Shown here piece by piece: positions 1 through 12,126 of a DNA stretch of 64,000 nt. Below the pieces are notes generated by a model. It made no database searches and was not told the origin of the DNA. It saw only the letters and a list, made by a program, of their open reading frames with translations. Source of the stretch: Meandrina meandrites (taxonomy: Eukaryota > Cnidaria > Anthozoa > Scleractinia > Meandrinidae). Within the stretch, counting starts at the first letter, position 1, and the number at the start of each line of letters is the position of its first letter. Location: NCBI GenBank assembly GCA_963693305.1, contig OY855911.1, positions 26,906,939-26,970,938 on the forward strand. The letters are read 5' to 3'. The translations under genes were made by a program, and so were the position numbers.

Positions 1-659
1 GCACGCGTGCGAAAGAAGTGTAACGGCATTTTTTGTCACGCCAAAAAAATGTCACATGATCCTGGAGAGTTTTATCTTAATGTAATATGTGAAATTTATT
101 TGCGGTTCACAACCCTAGGAGCATTTAAGTGGGAGTAGTAGTTTTCAGACAATGCGGGACATAAGTCCTTGGACATGTGGGCACAATGACTGCTAGCCCC
201 CTCCCCCCAAGCAATGTTGACATTTGACTATTCCACACAGCAAGTTCAGGACATTTATGTTTTTCAACATTGCTTGGAGGGAAGGGGGCCCCTTGGGAGA
301 AGGGAAGGGGGGACTTGGGAGCGTACAGAACTCACTTTTTCAATCCTCTAAGGATCTCTTCCACTATTCAATGCGTCTTTTCAGAAATGCCCCAAGTATT
401 TTTTACCTCTATTGTAAGTTGTCTCTACTTTTACCTTAGTAGTTATTGAGCTGAAGTGTTTTTTCCAATTTCATAGGTATCACATCAAAGGTGTTAATTA
501 AAAAAAAAAAATTCTCTGACGTTTCTTCAGGATGCCAATTTTATGACACAAAATAATTTTTTTTAAAATTTTTCTCTGACTATTTCCTGACCTATGGCAA
601 CCTTGAATTCAAATACCAACTCACATGTATTTTTTCTTTGCGGCCTGAAATGGCCACTT
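1..659. other. No gene seen; intron or flank
   Basis: AT-rich sequence with short poly-C and poly-A runs. No exon with LRR coding or convincing splice sites was found. It lies inside the minus-strand LRR gene if that gene continues to the left, as its open phase-2 exon junction implies. Confidence 0.5.
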
Positions 660-1909
660 GGTCAATATTTTGACAAAAATTTCCTCACGTATAAATAATG
701 TGAGGATGAGATTCTCATTAATTTGAAGTAGCCTAAAGATCAACCTCAGATGACAAACATAAATCACAGTTGCATGCCTCGTACTCAAAATCTTTTTTTA
801 CCGCAGAGCTCGACTTTAATTCCAGTTAGCTAAGTTTCACCACGATTCTATCGTTAGCACTTATATAAATCTTCGCAAAAGATAAAAGTCAAAGACATAA
901 GCTTAAACCAGTCTTCAAAATAAAATCATTGTACAACGAGAAACGCATACCTCAGGCACTGTACGTTTCTGTTACAAATGTTTGCAAAACGTTTCCCACG
1001 TTTGACGTTATTCCATATTCTTCTTTATCGGGAATACAAATAAAGGACGTATACCCTGTGTTTGGGGACTCGTTGTGATCGCGTCAAAAAAGAAGAACAC
1101 CGACAAACTATCTTATATAGCTCAAAATCGATCGCCATCGTCGCCATTTTGAAAATGCTCTTGTTATTACGGGCCACGGGGAATCCACTGGGGAGACCCC
1201 TAACGGAGGGGAGGGGGAGGGTTAGCTGCTTAACTTTCCCCAGGTTCCACTCCTCTCGTCTGAAAGAAGTTAAATCCATCCTCGCCAAAGGCAATAGAAA
1301 TGAGAAGAAACTGACAAAGCCATCATAAAGAGCATACACTCAAGCCTTTCGCAAAATTTTCTTTTATTTCTACCGCAAATGGCCGTTGAGTAGAAAGCCA
1401 ACAAACTTTTCAATTGTATTTTTTACTGCCGTACTTTTTTAGGAAAAAGAAACCATGGCCATTTTATAAAAACACTATTTAAAAAATTACAATTTCGCTT
1501 GAAAAGATCGTAAGATAGAGATTCTAGTAAAGTTTTCAAGCAAATTTAAAATTGTGGTCCGTTCTGGTCACGTGACCGATGACGTCATAGCAATGAAAGC
1601 GATAACAATGTACTTAACATATAAGTATCTACCAACATGTAATTTATAATTTCCTCATATTGAAAACAACGCCAGTTACACACTTGTACCCAGACTCCCA
1701 CTTTTTGAAAATTGTTCATACCTTCCTTAAAGGAAACCTCCACTCTTACAACAAGTTGACGTTGAATTGTTTGAAATGATGCCAAAATTCCAAATTTTAC
1801 AGGTCAAGGAAGAAATAATATTTAATAACAACAATAACTGGAAAAGTTTATGGCTTTCAAATTTCCAGCGCGCCGCCATTTTGGATTTTATGACGTGTTA
1901 CGGCTCCCA

Positions 1910-1937
1910 CTATTGTTTGGAAGCTTCCAAACAATAG
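1910..1937. repeat. Perfect 28-nt palindrome
   Basis: CTATTGTTTGG and its complement flank a central AAGCTT, giving a 28-nt perfect palindrome in an intron. It may be the centre of a small foldback element. No function is visible. Confidence 0.8.
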
Positions 1938-2309
1938 CAGGGCCGTACTGTGCTTTGGACTGAAATGACTACTTTTCAGCAACAAACTGTTTTCGTCACA
2001 GTGAGCAAAACGAACTTCTGAGCAAAGTCACGTGCTATTGACGACATCACCCTAGGTCTTATGCAAGAAGCAGTTTATGGTAAGAGTTATTTCTATACGA
2101 CGTAGTACTCCTGCTCGCTTCAAACTGACCAAGTTATTTGGCATTGACGATTTTTCAGTTGCAAAGGATCCTGGGAAGGTTCTCATTATAGCCATATATT
2201 GTTTTTATAATAAATTATTATCATTATAGTAACATAGAAAGAGCGCCGTTATAACTCGTTTGCATAAAAATATCACGAGCAGTAAAAATAAAAATGTTTT
2301 CAAACTTAC

Positions 2310-2381
2310 AAGACACCGAGGTCCGATAGCTTGCAAAATATTCCTTCGGGTAGAGTCCGGATTTCATTAGATGCCAAATTT
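2310..2381 (-). CDS. LRR exon 11 (last one seen)
   Basis: A 72-nt exon between acceptor TTCTTACAG and donor GTAAGT. With the two bases carried over it reads L-NLASNEIRTLPEGIF-CKLSDLGVL, a canonical 24-residue LRR (LxxLxLxxNxIxxLPxGIFxxLxxLxxL). It is closest to the repeat at 6685, with NLASN.IR, EGIFC.LS and identical exon ends, as expected for partners of the 4.4-kb duplication. It ends in phase 2, so the gene must continue beyond the left edge. Confidence 0.85.
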
Positions 2382-2559
2382 CTGTAAGAAGAGAAGCATG
2401 GTTTGGGGGTTTTGGTATTGGCAGGTAGTACATACAAACGTGCAATTTTGTCAACTGACTTCTTGTGGGTTGATATAATCATTTATCATTAAGTAAACCA
2501 TTAACTATAAGAAGTAATAGTAGAAGTAGTAGAAGTACAGTAATAGCAGCAGTAGTAGC

Positions 2560-2733
<174 letters not shown>

Positions 2734-3002
2734 GAAGAATGTCGAAAAGCCGCTGAGTGAAGTCCATAAATCCACAGTGGCAGACCTTATTTTTTTATCT
2801 AAATAAAGGTGAGCAGCATTTCGATTTGGCTGGTGCAACATTTATAGCGGGCTAAATGTTTCGTTGTTAAATACACGTTTAAAATAGTGCAAATTTAACG
2901 ACATATTACCATGTTAAGGTACGTTGTTGAGCATGATAATAAAGACAGCAAAGAGAAACGTTTGCACTCGTAAGATGTCGCTTCAATGCCTTTTTATGTC
3001 AT

Positions 3003-3216
3003 TAACTAACTAACTAACTAACTAACGAACCAACCAACCAACCAACCAACCAACCAACCGACCCACCGACCGACAGACCGACCGACCGACCGACCGACCG
3101 ACCGACCGACCGACCGACCGACCGACCGACCGACTGACTGACTGACTGACTGACTAACTAACTAACTAACTAATTAACTTTATAACTAACTAACGAACGA
3201 ACGAACGAATGAACTA

Positions 3217-3247
<31 letters not shown>

Positions 3248-3293
3248 AGCGAACGAACGAACGAACGAACGAACGAACGAACGAACGAACGAA
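3003..3293. repeat. Compound tetranucleotide array
   Basis: TAAC, then ACCA, GACC, GACT, AACT and GAAC blocks follow each other without a break. Each block differs from its neighbour by one base, so the array looks like a single repeat that diverged in blocks. It lies in an intron. Confidence 0.95.
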
Positions 3294-3399
3294 TTAATAA
3301 AGCTGTTTCAGTGTGTTGGAAACTATCCTTCCTGGCAGATTCTTTAATGATATATGTGGCAGGTTTATTTGAAGATAAATTCTTGTTACATTCTTGCGA

Positions 3400-3612
3400 T
3401 AAATATCATTATGAAGGCTTTCCCTTTTTTATCTCCTTAATCTTATGTAAGACTACTCGATGTATATGAATATAGAAATATCTATTTTTTTTACCCAATC
3501 ATTTATTTAGTCTGTATATGATAAAAAGTCAACAGCTTTATAAGTCCACGACTGTAATGTGTCTTAACCTCATAAATAAAGTTGTCATTGATATTATTAT
3601 TGTTGTTGTTGC

Positions 3613-3643
<31 letters not shown>
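3400..3643. mobile_element. Possible LINE 3' tail ending in (TTA)n
   Basis: An AT-rich stretch ends with AATAAAGTTGTCATTG followed by GTT/TTA microsatellite. CR1/L2/Rex-like LINE 3' ends commonly look like this. No coding part is present, so the assignment rests on tail structure alone. Confidence 0.35.
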
Positions 3644-3645
<2 letters not shown>

Positions 3646-5143
3646 AAGTGAAACCGGTAAAAACAATATATAATTATATATCCCATAGAAAACAGGTAAA
3701 TGTGAAAAGGTCAACAAAATAGATTAGTGTGAACCAATCTGCAGCTTACTTATGCAAGCAAATGCCAACATTGTGTGGTTCCAGAAAATATCCACACCCA
3801 CGCCAAGGATGGTCATTGGAGATTCCGAAGGGGGAGGGGAGGGGTGATCTCAATAGCCCAAGTTTTTAAAAGAAAATATGAAGCTTTACTGGAAATTCCA
3901 GGGGGTAGGAGGGTCCAAACCAAAGAACCATCCATGGGGGAGGTATGGATATTTTTTGGAACCACACATTATAATTAGACTGCCATTAAACTAAAAAGTT
4001 GACGTCTTTACTTAACCTGGAGTAAACTTTATGGTCTGTGATAATAATTACGTAAATTATCTGTAATTTCATCATTTTTATTGGAACGAAATATTTTTGT
4101 CACGAGCCCCAGAATGGTTTTAAAACTTACATGTAAAAAAGTGTCAGTATTCACATGTAGCCTAATTGGGTTCTGGGATGCCCATATTACATAATCACTT
4201 ACTTATCCTCATCAGGTACACGAGAACTCTTGAGGCCGGGTTCATATTACGTAAAAAGCTATAAACGTCACTAAAGTATATTCAGGTTTAAATTGGCAAC
4301 ATGTGGGAATCAATCATGTGACAATTTTATTACATTAACACAATGTGCATTTTTGAGTTCATTTTTAAATTGACTAAGAGGAATGTTATTGCAAGTCACC
4401 TGTAAATAGAAACAAAACAAACAAAAACTATTTATAATAATTGCTATCTTCCAACATGCAGACTGTATTTTAAAATCAAATGGTCTTTTTCAGTGTGTGG
4501 AAAAAAAACGGACTGCTTTCATGTTGGGCTAGTGGATCCAATATTTTTTTACACTTGCTAGATAGCCAAATGAGATTTATGGATTATTTACTTTGTTGTT
4601 GTTTCCAGAGAAACATCAGTCTTTGGATAAGCATATCATGTTTTCACCTTGCCCAGTGTTCCTGAGTCAGGCAATGAAGAAATCAATTTTCTTTGCACCC
4701 TTCCTTTCAGTAATCATTGCAGAAAAATGTCAGATCATTAAATGTTTTGGATCCTAAAGCTGAATTTTTGTAATCTGTTCATCTCAAAACATTACGTTTG
4801 GCTTTCCTGTAGAGCAAGTTGTCAACAAAAACTAATATGGAGTTTATTTAAATCAAAGTTTCAGCTGCTACACGGCTTAAATTCCCAAAAGTAAAAAAAA
4901 AAAAAAAAAACTTGGGTCTTGACAAAGTGCGAGCCAACAAGTCATGAGACCCATTCCATTTAATCTGAATAGCACACTGGTTAGCCTTAATAGCTCTCTG
5001 GTTAGCCTGAACAGTACTCCAGTAAGCATGCGAGCCATGCAAGCCATTCCAGTTAACCTACATAAGATTTCAGTTAGCCTAAATAGCCAAACAGTACATT
5101 ATAACAGTTAAGAGATCAACAACTACCTGAAGTTGTTATAATC
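3644..5143. repeat. Dispersed 1.5-kb repeat, copy 1
   Basis: The sequence starts ACAAGTGAAACCGGTAAAAA directly after a TTA run and matches 41714-43468 in the same orientation over almost its full length. Both copies carry the same (TTA)n head and the same CTTGGGTCTTGACAAAGTGCG segment near the end. No terminal inverted repeat and no coding frame are visible. The copy ends beside duplication unit B. Confidence 0.8.
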
Positions 5144-5667
5144 CACTCGGTCAATATTCTGACAAACAGTCATTTCCTCACGCCTAAATAATGAAAGGAT
5201 GCGATTCTTGTTAATTTGAAGTAGCTTAAAATTCAGATGACAAGCATAAATGCAATTACATGCCTGCCTCGACGAACTGACTGACACTCAAAATCTTTTT
5301 CTCCCCCGTGCTCGGCTTTAATTCCAGTTAGCACGATTCTACCGTTAGCACTTTTATAAATATTCACACATGATAAACGTCGAATACATAAGCTTTAACC
5401 AGTGTTCAAAATAAAATCGTTGTACAATGAGAAACGCTTACCTCAGCTCCCTGTATGTTTCTGTTAGAAATGTTTGCAAAACGTTTCCCTTGCCGTTTCT
5501 CCTCATTACATATTCTTCTTTATCGGGAATACAAATAGAAGAAGAATACCCTGTGTTTGGAAACTCGTTGTGATCGCGTCAAGAAGGAAGAACATCGGCA
5601 AAACTATTCTATATAACTCAAACTATATAACTCGTCGCCATCTTGAACATGTTCTTGTCCCGAGCCC

Positions 5668-5694
5668 GCAATACGGACCACCGGTCCGTATTGC
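5668..5694. repeat. Short inverted repeat, 12-bp arms
   Basis: GCAATACGGACC and its exact complement are separated by three bases. The corresponding place in unit A (near 1165-1190) lacks the intact hairpin, so it arose or was lost after duplication. Confidence 0.7.
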
Positions 5695-6684
5695 AGCAGG
5701 GGAGGGGGAGGGGCTGCTGCTAAACTTCTCCCCAGGCTCCACTTTTTTCGTCTGAAAGAAATAAAATCCATCCTCGCCAAAAGCAATTAAAATTAGAAGA
5801 AACTGACAACGCCATCATAAAGAGTATACACTCACGCCTTTGGCAAAATTTTCTTTTATTTCTACCGCAAATGGTATGGTCGCTGAGTAGGAAGCCAACA
5901 AACTTTTCAATTGTATTTTTCACTGCCGTACATTTTTAGGAAAAAGTAATCATGGCCATTTTTAAAAACACTATTTAAAAAACTACAACTTCGCTTAAAA
6001 AGATCCTAGTTAAGTTTTCAAGCGAATTTAAAATTGTGGTCATTTCTGGTCACCTGACCGATGACGTCATAGCATTGAAAGTGATAAAAATGTATTGAGC
6101 ATGGAAGTATCTACCAACACGTACTTTGTTGTTTCTTCACATTTAATGCAACGCCAGATACGCACTTGTACCCAGACTCCCACTTTTTGAAAATTGTGCA
6201 TAGCTCCCTAGGCTCGATTTCCGCCGTATTCTCGGGTCCGGTCTTTTTCCTAATAGCTCCCTTGATATTTGTATTTTGTTCGGTTCCTGGGCAGTCCGAA
6301 ATGCCTCACGCCAATCTGCTTCAAGCTGCAATGACTGCTTTTTCAGTAGCAAACTATTTTCGTCACAGTTAGCAAAAACGAACTTCTCATCAAAGTCACG
6401 TGACTAATGACGTCATCACCCTATGTTTCATATAAGAAGTAGTTTATGATAAGAGTTATCTCTATACGACATAGTACTCCTGCTGGCTTTAAACTGACCA
6501 AGTTATTTGGCATTTACGATTTTTCAGTTGCAAAGGATTCTGGGAAGGTTCTTATTATAATTATATATTGTTTTTATAATTATTATAGAGCGCTTTTCAT
6601 AGTAACATAAAAAGAACGGCGTTATTACTCATTTACATAAAAATATCACGAGTAAAGAAAATAAAAAAAAATTTACAAACTTAC

Positions 6685-6756
6685 AAGATAGCGAGATGCG
6701 ATAGCTCGCAAAATATTCCTTCGGATAGAATCCGGATGCCATTCGATGCCAAATTC
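6685..6756 (-). CDS. LRR exon 10
   Basis: A 72-nt phase 2-2 exon, acceptor TTCTTATAG, donor GTAAGT. It reads L-NLASNGIRILSEGIF-CELSHLAIL. The usual proline of the LPEGIF motif is serine. It is the duplicate of the exon at 2310, from which it differs at several solvent-facing positions (E/G, T/I, K/E, D/H), while the structural leucines and the asparagine are kept. Confidence 0.85.
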
Positions 6757-6914
6757 CTATAAGAAGAGAAGTATGTTTTCGGGGTTTTGCCAGGTAGTAC
6801 AACATAGATCTTTTACGAACGAAGGAGGTTACTATAATAATTACAATAGACAAGAAAGAACAATGCATACAAACGTACAATTTTTCCAAATGACTTCTTG
6901 TGGGTTGATATAGA

Positions 6915-7830
6915 CGTTTATCACATATGGGGCAAAATTACTGAACACTGATTGGTTGAGAAAGAGGGCATTTTTTCTTAATCTCGAGGGTACTTTTTGG
7001 TAATCAAGAGGGCATGATTACTTGATCCTGATTAGCTGAGCGCGCGTCGTCTGTACTGAGTTGGTTTCTTGCTAGAAATGTGTTTGAAAAAAGTTCAGAA
7101 ACGCAATGCTTCCGAGTTTGATATAAGTGCCGTCATTTCACCAAATGTGAAAAAAATCCAAATTCAATCCAAATTCGTTTGTCACAGCCAAAAAAACTTC
7201 TGGACGGTTGGCGCTGCATGAGGAATAAAAATTCATGGCATGTGGTCATTTTGCCCTGTCATTTTGCTATGAGCGAATTTTCTTGCCAACTAGTTTACGC
7301 CATAGCGGGCGTCGTTTAAGTTTTCTTGTGTACAAAATTTTGCTCTTTATGTAATAAACACGTAATCGCAGCGTGCCCAAGTGCAATTAAGGAGCGATTT
7401 TACGTAATATATCAAACACGAGAGAGCGTGTTTCATCACATTTCCAAACACCGAGAAGAGAGTTGAAAATACGACGCGCAGCGGAATATTTTTGCGAACT
7501 TTGAGGTGTTTGGAAATTTGATGATACACTGTCTCGAGTGTTTGATATATCTTCTCAATCGAAACTAAAACTACGGAGAAAACGGAGAAATAAAATCATA
7601 AAAATCTATGCTAATTAAGATCAGATTTCCAAACTGCCTTCACGGTTCTGATTTCCTTTGTTTTAACTAGATGAATTATTAATGAATTTGAGAATTGCGT
7701 TTTCAAAGTTTTCCAAATTGACCTTCTCGCTTCGCGACAACTTTGAAAATTAATTGCCCTCGGGCTCATGCGATTACATGTACAAATACGACTGTTCATG
7801 TTTAGACTTCGTGTGAGTAGCATCTACATT
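6915..7830. repeat. Dispersed repeat, inverted relative to 26420-27400
   Basis: Segments containing GGGCAAAATTACT, TTGGTTGAGA and the GAGGGCA...CTTAATC stretch recur in reverse order and orientation near 27250-27400. The CTCGGGCTCATGCGATTACA stretch near 7760 recurs inverted near 26440. The element seems to exist in both orientations in introns of the same gene. Confidence 0.65.
7406..7550. repeat. Foldback with about 46-bp arms
   Basis: ATATATCAAACAC...TTTCCAAACACC (7406-7452) is mirrored as GGTGTTTGGAAA...GTGTTTGATATAT (7505-7550). It lies inside the dispersed repeat at 6915-7830. The arms are imperfect. Confidence 0.75.
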
Positions 7831-8127
7831 GACCTATTTCTTTGCTATCGGACTTCCTTTTGCTAGAAACAGACAGAAAATCTTTGCGTTGCTTCGGAAA
7901 ATAGTTTCATAGCGAAAATTTACGACGAAAACATTTTTGAAGTAGCGTCGGAAAAGTTTTGTTTCGCTTGCGGGAACACAGCGGGCGATCTCTAGCGGTC
8001 AAGATTGCTCCATCTTGACCGCTCGGGTAGCCAATCAGAGCACGAAATTCGCTTCATCTTGACCGATCACGAAGCTAGTCATATAATAAGTGATGATACT
8101 AAACAACTTTCGCATTATTGTTTCAAC

Positions 8128-8274
8128 AAGGACCCAGTTCTTGCATTGCAGAAAGCTAACGTAGTTTGTGAACTTTCTTGTCCTGGTTGTTCACAACAAT
8201 GCGTCGGTAAAACGGACCGCTCCTCAGCCCGTAGGCTTCGTGAGCATGCCAGAAGAGAACAACAATCTATGTAC
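8128..8274 (+). pseudogene. Penelope-like retroelement fragment (GIY-YIG nuclease region)
   Basis: About 49 residues of an open frame resemble the GIY-YIG endonuclease region of Penelope-like elements. ELSCPGCSQQCVGKTDRSS shows the C..C pair and V-G-K-T-x-R, and RRLREHARRE shows the R..EH motif. The expected Y before VGKT is C, and the reverse-transcriptase part is absent upstream. The reading dissolves into AACAATC repeats after 8270. It is a dead fragment within an intron, in the opposite orientation to the host gene. Confidence 0.6.
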
Positions 8275-8712
8275 TCCTTTCATAACACGGTCTCAACAAT
8301 CAACAATCAACAATCTATGTGCTCCTTTCATTACACGGTCTCGTTTTTTTATGCTTTACATAAAAAATTCATGTCTTGCTCTTCAATGTTCAGTCGAATC
8401 TCCTCTAAGTGGACACCCTTGAGACGGAAGAAAGAGTCCGCTTAGGTTGGAGGTTTTCTCCAGCGGAAGTGTCCGTGATATTATTTTTTCACATTTTATT
8501 TAGCAACATTCCACAATTTACTTTATACAAAGAACCATATACAGCGCATAAAATACAAAAGATTTACAAAACAATGATTTCAGGGTTACACGTAAGTCCA
8601 CATTTCTTTTTGAAACGGAACGTTTCCGCTTAAGCCGAGTTTTGAGCTTGTTTGTAAAGACAACAACACTGAATTTTTCAATTTTACATACTTGGCGATA
8701 GCATTTACTTAC

Positions 8713-8784
8713 AGCGTTTGTAACCATGGCAAACTTTTAGATATTTCTTCGGGAAAACGCTCCATTTTATTGTGGCTGAGATCC
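8713..8784 (-). CDS. LRR exon 9
   Basis: A 72-nt phase 2-2 exon, acceptor TTTTTACAG, donor GTAAGT. It reads L-DLSHNKMERFPEEIS-KSLPWLQTL. It belongs to the DLxxNKxE subfamily with the exons at 9853 and 20690, sharing the W-L-Q end and intron flanks. The usual L-P-x-G-I-F is F-P-E-E-I-S, the most diverged core of the eleven repeats, although the frame and splice sites are intact. Confidence 0.85.
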
Positions 8785-9852
8785 CTGTAAAAAGTGAAAT
8801 GAAACATCTATCAGCCGAAAATCCAAAAATTGACGTTTCTAATGAAAAAGTGATGATTAAGGAAAAATAAGTTTCTTTTCCAACAGAATTACCAAAATTG
8901 AGGAAATGGTAACATTATGTCTTCATGCTATTTACGCTACACTTGTTTATCTTTCGCTCAAAAATGCTACCGAATTAACTAGTTAGAGCTAAAGCACTTC
9001 CAAGAAGCGGAGAAAAACTTCCGCTGTTAATTGACGACATTCCTTAAATAACTAAAACTAAAAGGCAACTAAAAAAATTACAATTTCATTAATAAACTCG
9101 GTATGTTGAGAATACAACACGCAGACATAGTCAAAAGCCTATGAGAACAACAACCGTTGGTAATCATCGTTTAAACTGGCGAGGAAACAAAAGTGGCATT
9201 CGAATGAACCCAAAACGCCAAGTTACTTTCCGTAGACGACATCAATCCCTATGGCTCATTACCTAACAATGACAGCTCCGGGCAGATGATGCAATCCTGG
9301 CCGTTCCGAGCAGTGCTGTATCGACTATCGAAAGCCTCGAAAAAAAAGAGGCGCAGAGGTTCAAGCCCACTTAATCAAGAACATACTGAGAAGCCACGGA
9401 ATACGTTGCTAAACTGCTTCAGCGTTACACAAGGGTGAAACTAGCTGACAAAAATTCATTCCATTAGCATGCTCTGGCGAATCCATAATCCATACAATGT
9501 AACAAAAGACTTATCCTTTCATGTTATCTGCAGCTGTACGAGGCATTAAGAGTGCGATTCTTTCTTTGAGATTAATTTATTCTCCGTTTCGTCCCTATAC
9601 GTCTGAAAAGATTAGACTATGATTATTTATACACGTCACAGTTTAACACTTGAAGTGGAGAAAAGCTGCAAGTGAAAATAAGTCGAGTCTGATCGCCAAA
9701 GTGTTAAACAAGCAAGTTAGAAATGCTGTGTTTATATGTGGCTGAGACCATAACTGAAAGGAGCTGTCCACCTACGGGAGGTGTTCATTAGTTCTAAAAA
9801 CAATTAGCCTGAATGCTTCTATTGTAAATACGTGCCAGATGCATGTACTTAC

Positions 9853-9924
9853 AAAGATTGTAGCCATGATACACTTTGAAATATTCCTTCAGGCAGCACT
9901 TCTATTTTATTGTGGCTAAGATCC
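9853..9924 (-). CDS. LRR exon 8
   Basis: A 72-nt phase 2-2 exon reading L-DLSHNKIEVLPEGIF-QSVSWLQSL, with donor GTAAGT. It is a close paralogue of the exon at 20690 (DLNDNKIEVLPEGIFQS). Its acceptor is TTTAAAG instead of the TTTACAG of its two relatives, giving the weak AAG context. Splicing of this exon may therefore be inefficient; skipping would keep the frame. Confidence 0.83.
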
Positions 9925-11603
9925 CTTTAAAAAAGAGAAATAAAAAATCTATCAGCTAAACATGCGGGAAATTTACGTCTATTTTTGGATTAATTAAGTG
10001 ATAATTAAGTGCGCCTTTCTACAATTTTCGACCGAACAGCGGCACAAGTCGAAAAATCGATTTTGCTCATATTTTGCACAAAGATAGGTCCTAGTGAGAA
10101 ACTAAACGGACTGCAGTTAGTTTGTCCTGACACAGCTTCCTTTCGTAGAAATATGCAAAAAACGATTTCGCCCCGTTTGGGCTCAAAATCCACTTCCGGT
10201 TAGACTGAATTTTGTGAAAATTTGATCGTCTCGCGCATTATACTACAGCTGTTCATGAATCTTTCAATGATATTTTTAATCTTTTTAGGTCTTCATTGTA
10301 TGACTGAGCGAAAAATAAAACAAATGGAGATTAGTTTTGAGCCCGAAACGAGCCAAAACTGACAGACTAAATTTGCAAATGTGTCGCAAGCGAAATTATG
10401 CAGTAAAACATTGCCACTTTTTTCTATGGGCGATAACTTTAAATATCGTAAAAATACTTTCTATGGGTAAACTATACACCCATCTGCTATAATATCAAAA
10501 AAACTCTCTGGGGAGATGGTTTTCAGTGGCCCGGTTGGCCTGTGTTTATCACTAATTTTGCCGAAAATCTGTTGTTTGAGGTGTCAACAATTGCGTGACA
10601 CGGCTGGTAAACCACAAATAAAATTATTCTTTTTAAAAGTATGTTTGACGCTCTTGTAAGAATTCAGCCAAAAAAATCATGCAAATATATGGGCCAGTTG
10701 GTGAACTCCTTGAAGAAGTAGGAGCAATGTGAGATTTTCTCCGTTCACCCGTTTTAGAAACGTTGCGTGATCACAAAATGTTAGACGGTAATTAATTCAG
10801 TTAAATTTATTGAAGTTCTCGCCATCCTGAAGTTCTCACCATCATTCACAAAACCAGGTCTTATAAAGGAAAGGTTAAGAATTCTCAGATTCACTGATAG
10901 AGTTAAACACGGGTCGATATTGTTTGGTAATTTCTTTACGTGATCTAAAGGGAACTCGGGTAATAATTAAAGTATGTTTTTGCCGATCTCGTCGGATCTG
11001 ATGCCTGTGTTTTTATGCAAATTTGTTATCACTCGTTTTATTCTAGTCCTATACAGCAGGAAAATCTAACACTAAAAAATGTTTGTTTAATTCATTTTCA
11101 ATTAGACATGAACAGTGTAACTGAAAATTAAAGAATTTTATGGTTGACGGATCAATTCAAGAAGCAGAACATTACTTTTCCAAGTTATGGACAAAGATCT
11201 ATTTTCAGCACGATTAGTACTTTTCAAACAACTGAAATTTTGAATATGATTCATGCCAGAATTTAACGTAAAAGTTGTACCAGCCTTGAATCTAATTTGT
11301 TTGGCGACATTTTTAATTGCTAATTAAATTATCTTTATTTTGAGAATGAGATTAAATTGAATTCCGTAAATTCGACTCTTCGCTGTTGTGGATAAAACAA
11401 AATGGATGTTTGCTGTATTAGTTGGTGGTCAGTGCTTGGCCTTTGATCCCAGAGACAAAAATTAGTCTATGGACATAGTCCCACTGTTATCATGCACAAT
11501 AAATATATAAGACAGCACTGAAGTCACTCGATCTGGTCAAGTCACACTGTGTCACACTGTGTCACGCACTAGAAAGATTTATGGCATGTTGATTATTCAG
11601 ATT

Positions 11604-12126
11604 GGCGCCCGCTTTTATCGCTCGCCCGCAACTACCGAGAGAGTCTCCCCCTTTTTTCCTCGCTTGCCCGCTTTTTTCAATCGCCCCCAACTACCGAGAC
11701 AGTCTCCCCCTTTTTTTCCTCGCTAGCACGCCTTTTTCGCTCGCTCCCAACTACCGAGAGAATCCCCCCTTTTGTTCCTCGCTCGCCCGCTATTTTCGTC
11801 CGCCCCCAACTACCGAGAGAGTCCCCAACTTTTTTTTTCCTCGCTCGCCTGCTTTTTTCGTCCGCCCCATTTACCGAAAGAGTCCTCCCTTTTTTTCCTC
11901 GCTCGCCCGCTTTTTTCGTCCGCCCCCAACTACCGAGAGAGTCCCCCCTTTTTCTCCTCGCTCGCCCGCTTTTTTCGTCCGCCACCAACTACCGAGTGAG
12001 TCCCCCCTTTTTTTCCCCGCTCGCCCGCTTTTTTCGTCCGCCCCCAGCTACCGAGAGAGTCCCCCCCCACCCCCTTTTTTTTCCTCGCGCGCCCGCCTTT
12101 TTCGTTTGCCCCAACTACCGAGAGCC
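11604..12126. repeat. 60-bp minisatellite, about nine copies
   Basis: The motif ACTACCGAGAGAGTC recurs at close to 60-bp spacing from 11631 to 12115, each time followed by C/T runs, CTCGCTCGCCCGC and TTTTTTCGTCCGCC. Because the unit is a multiple of three, both strands stay open for long stretches (216 and 103 codons). Low complexity and the position inside a transposon argue against a protein. Confidence 0.9.

Larger units (their letters stand above)
660..2470. repeat. Duplication unit A (partner of 5150-6900)
   Basis: Long stretches match 5150-6900 in the same orientation and order. Shared segments include the sequence around 662/5152 (TCAATATT.TGACAAA), the GACCGATGACGTCATAGCA stretch near 1575/6057, and the LRR exon with its intron flanks at 2310/6685. 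The offset is about 4.4-4.5 kb with many small indels, so this is an old tandem segmental duplication that copied one LRR exon. Confidence 0.8.
5150..6900. repeat. Duplication unit B (partner of 660-2470)
   Basis: This is the second copy of the tandem segmental duplication described for 660-2470. It carries the LRR exon at 6685-6756. Flanking intron sequence on both sides of the exon matches unit A, so the exon was copied with its introns and not as a processed sequence. Confidence 0.8.
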
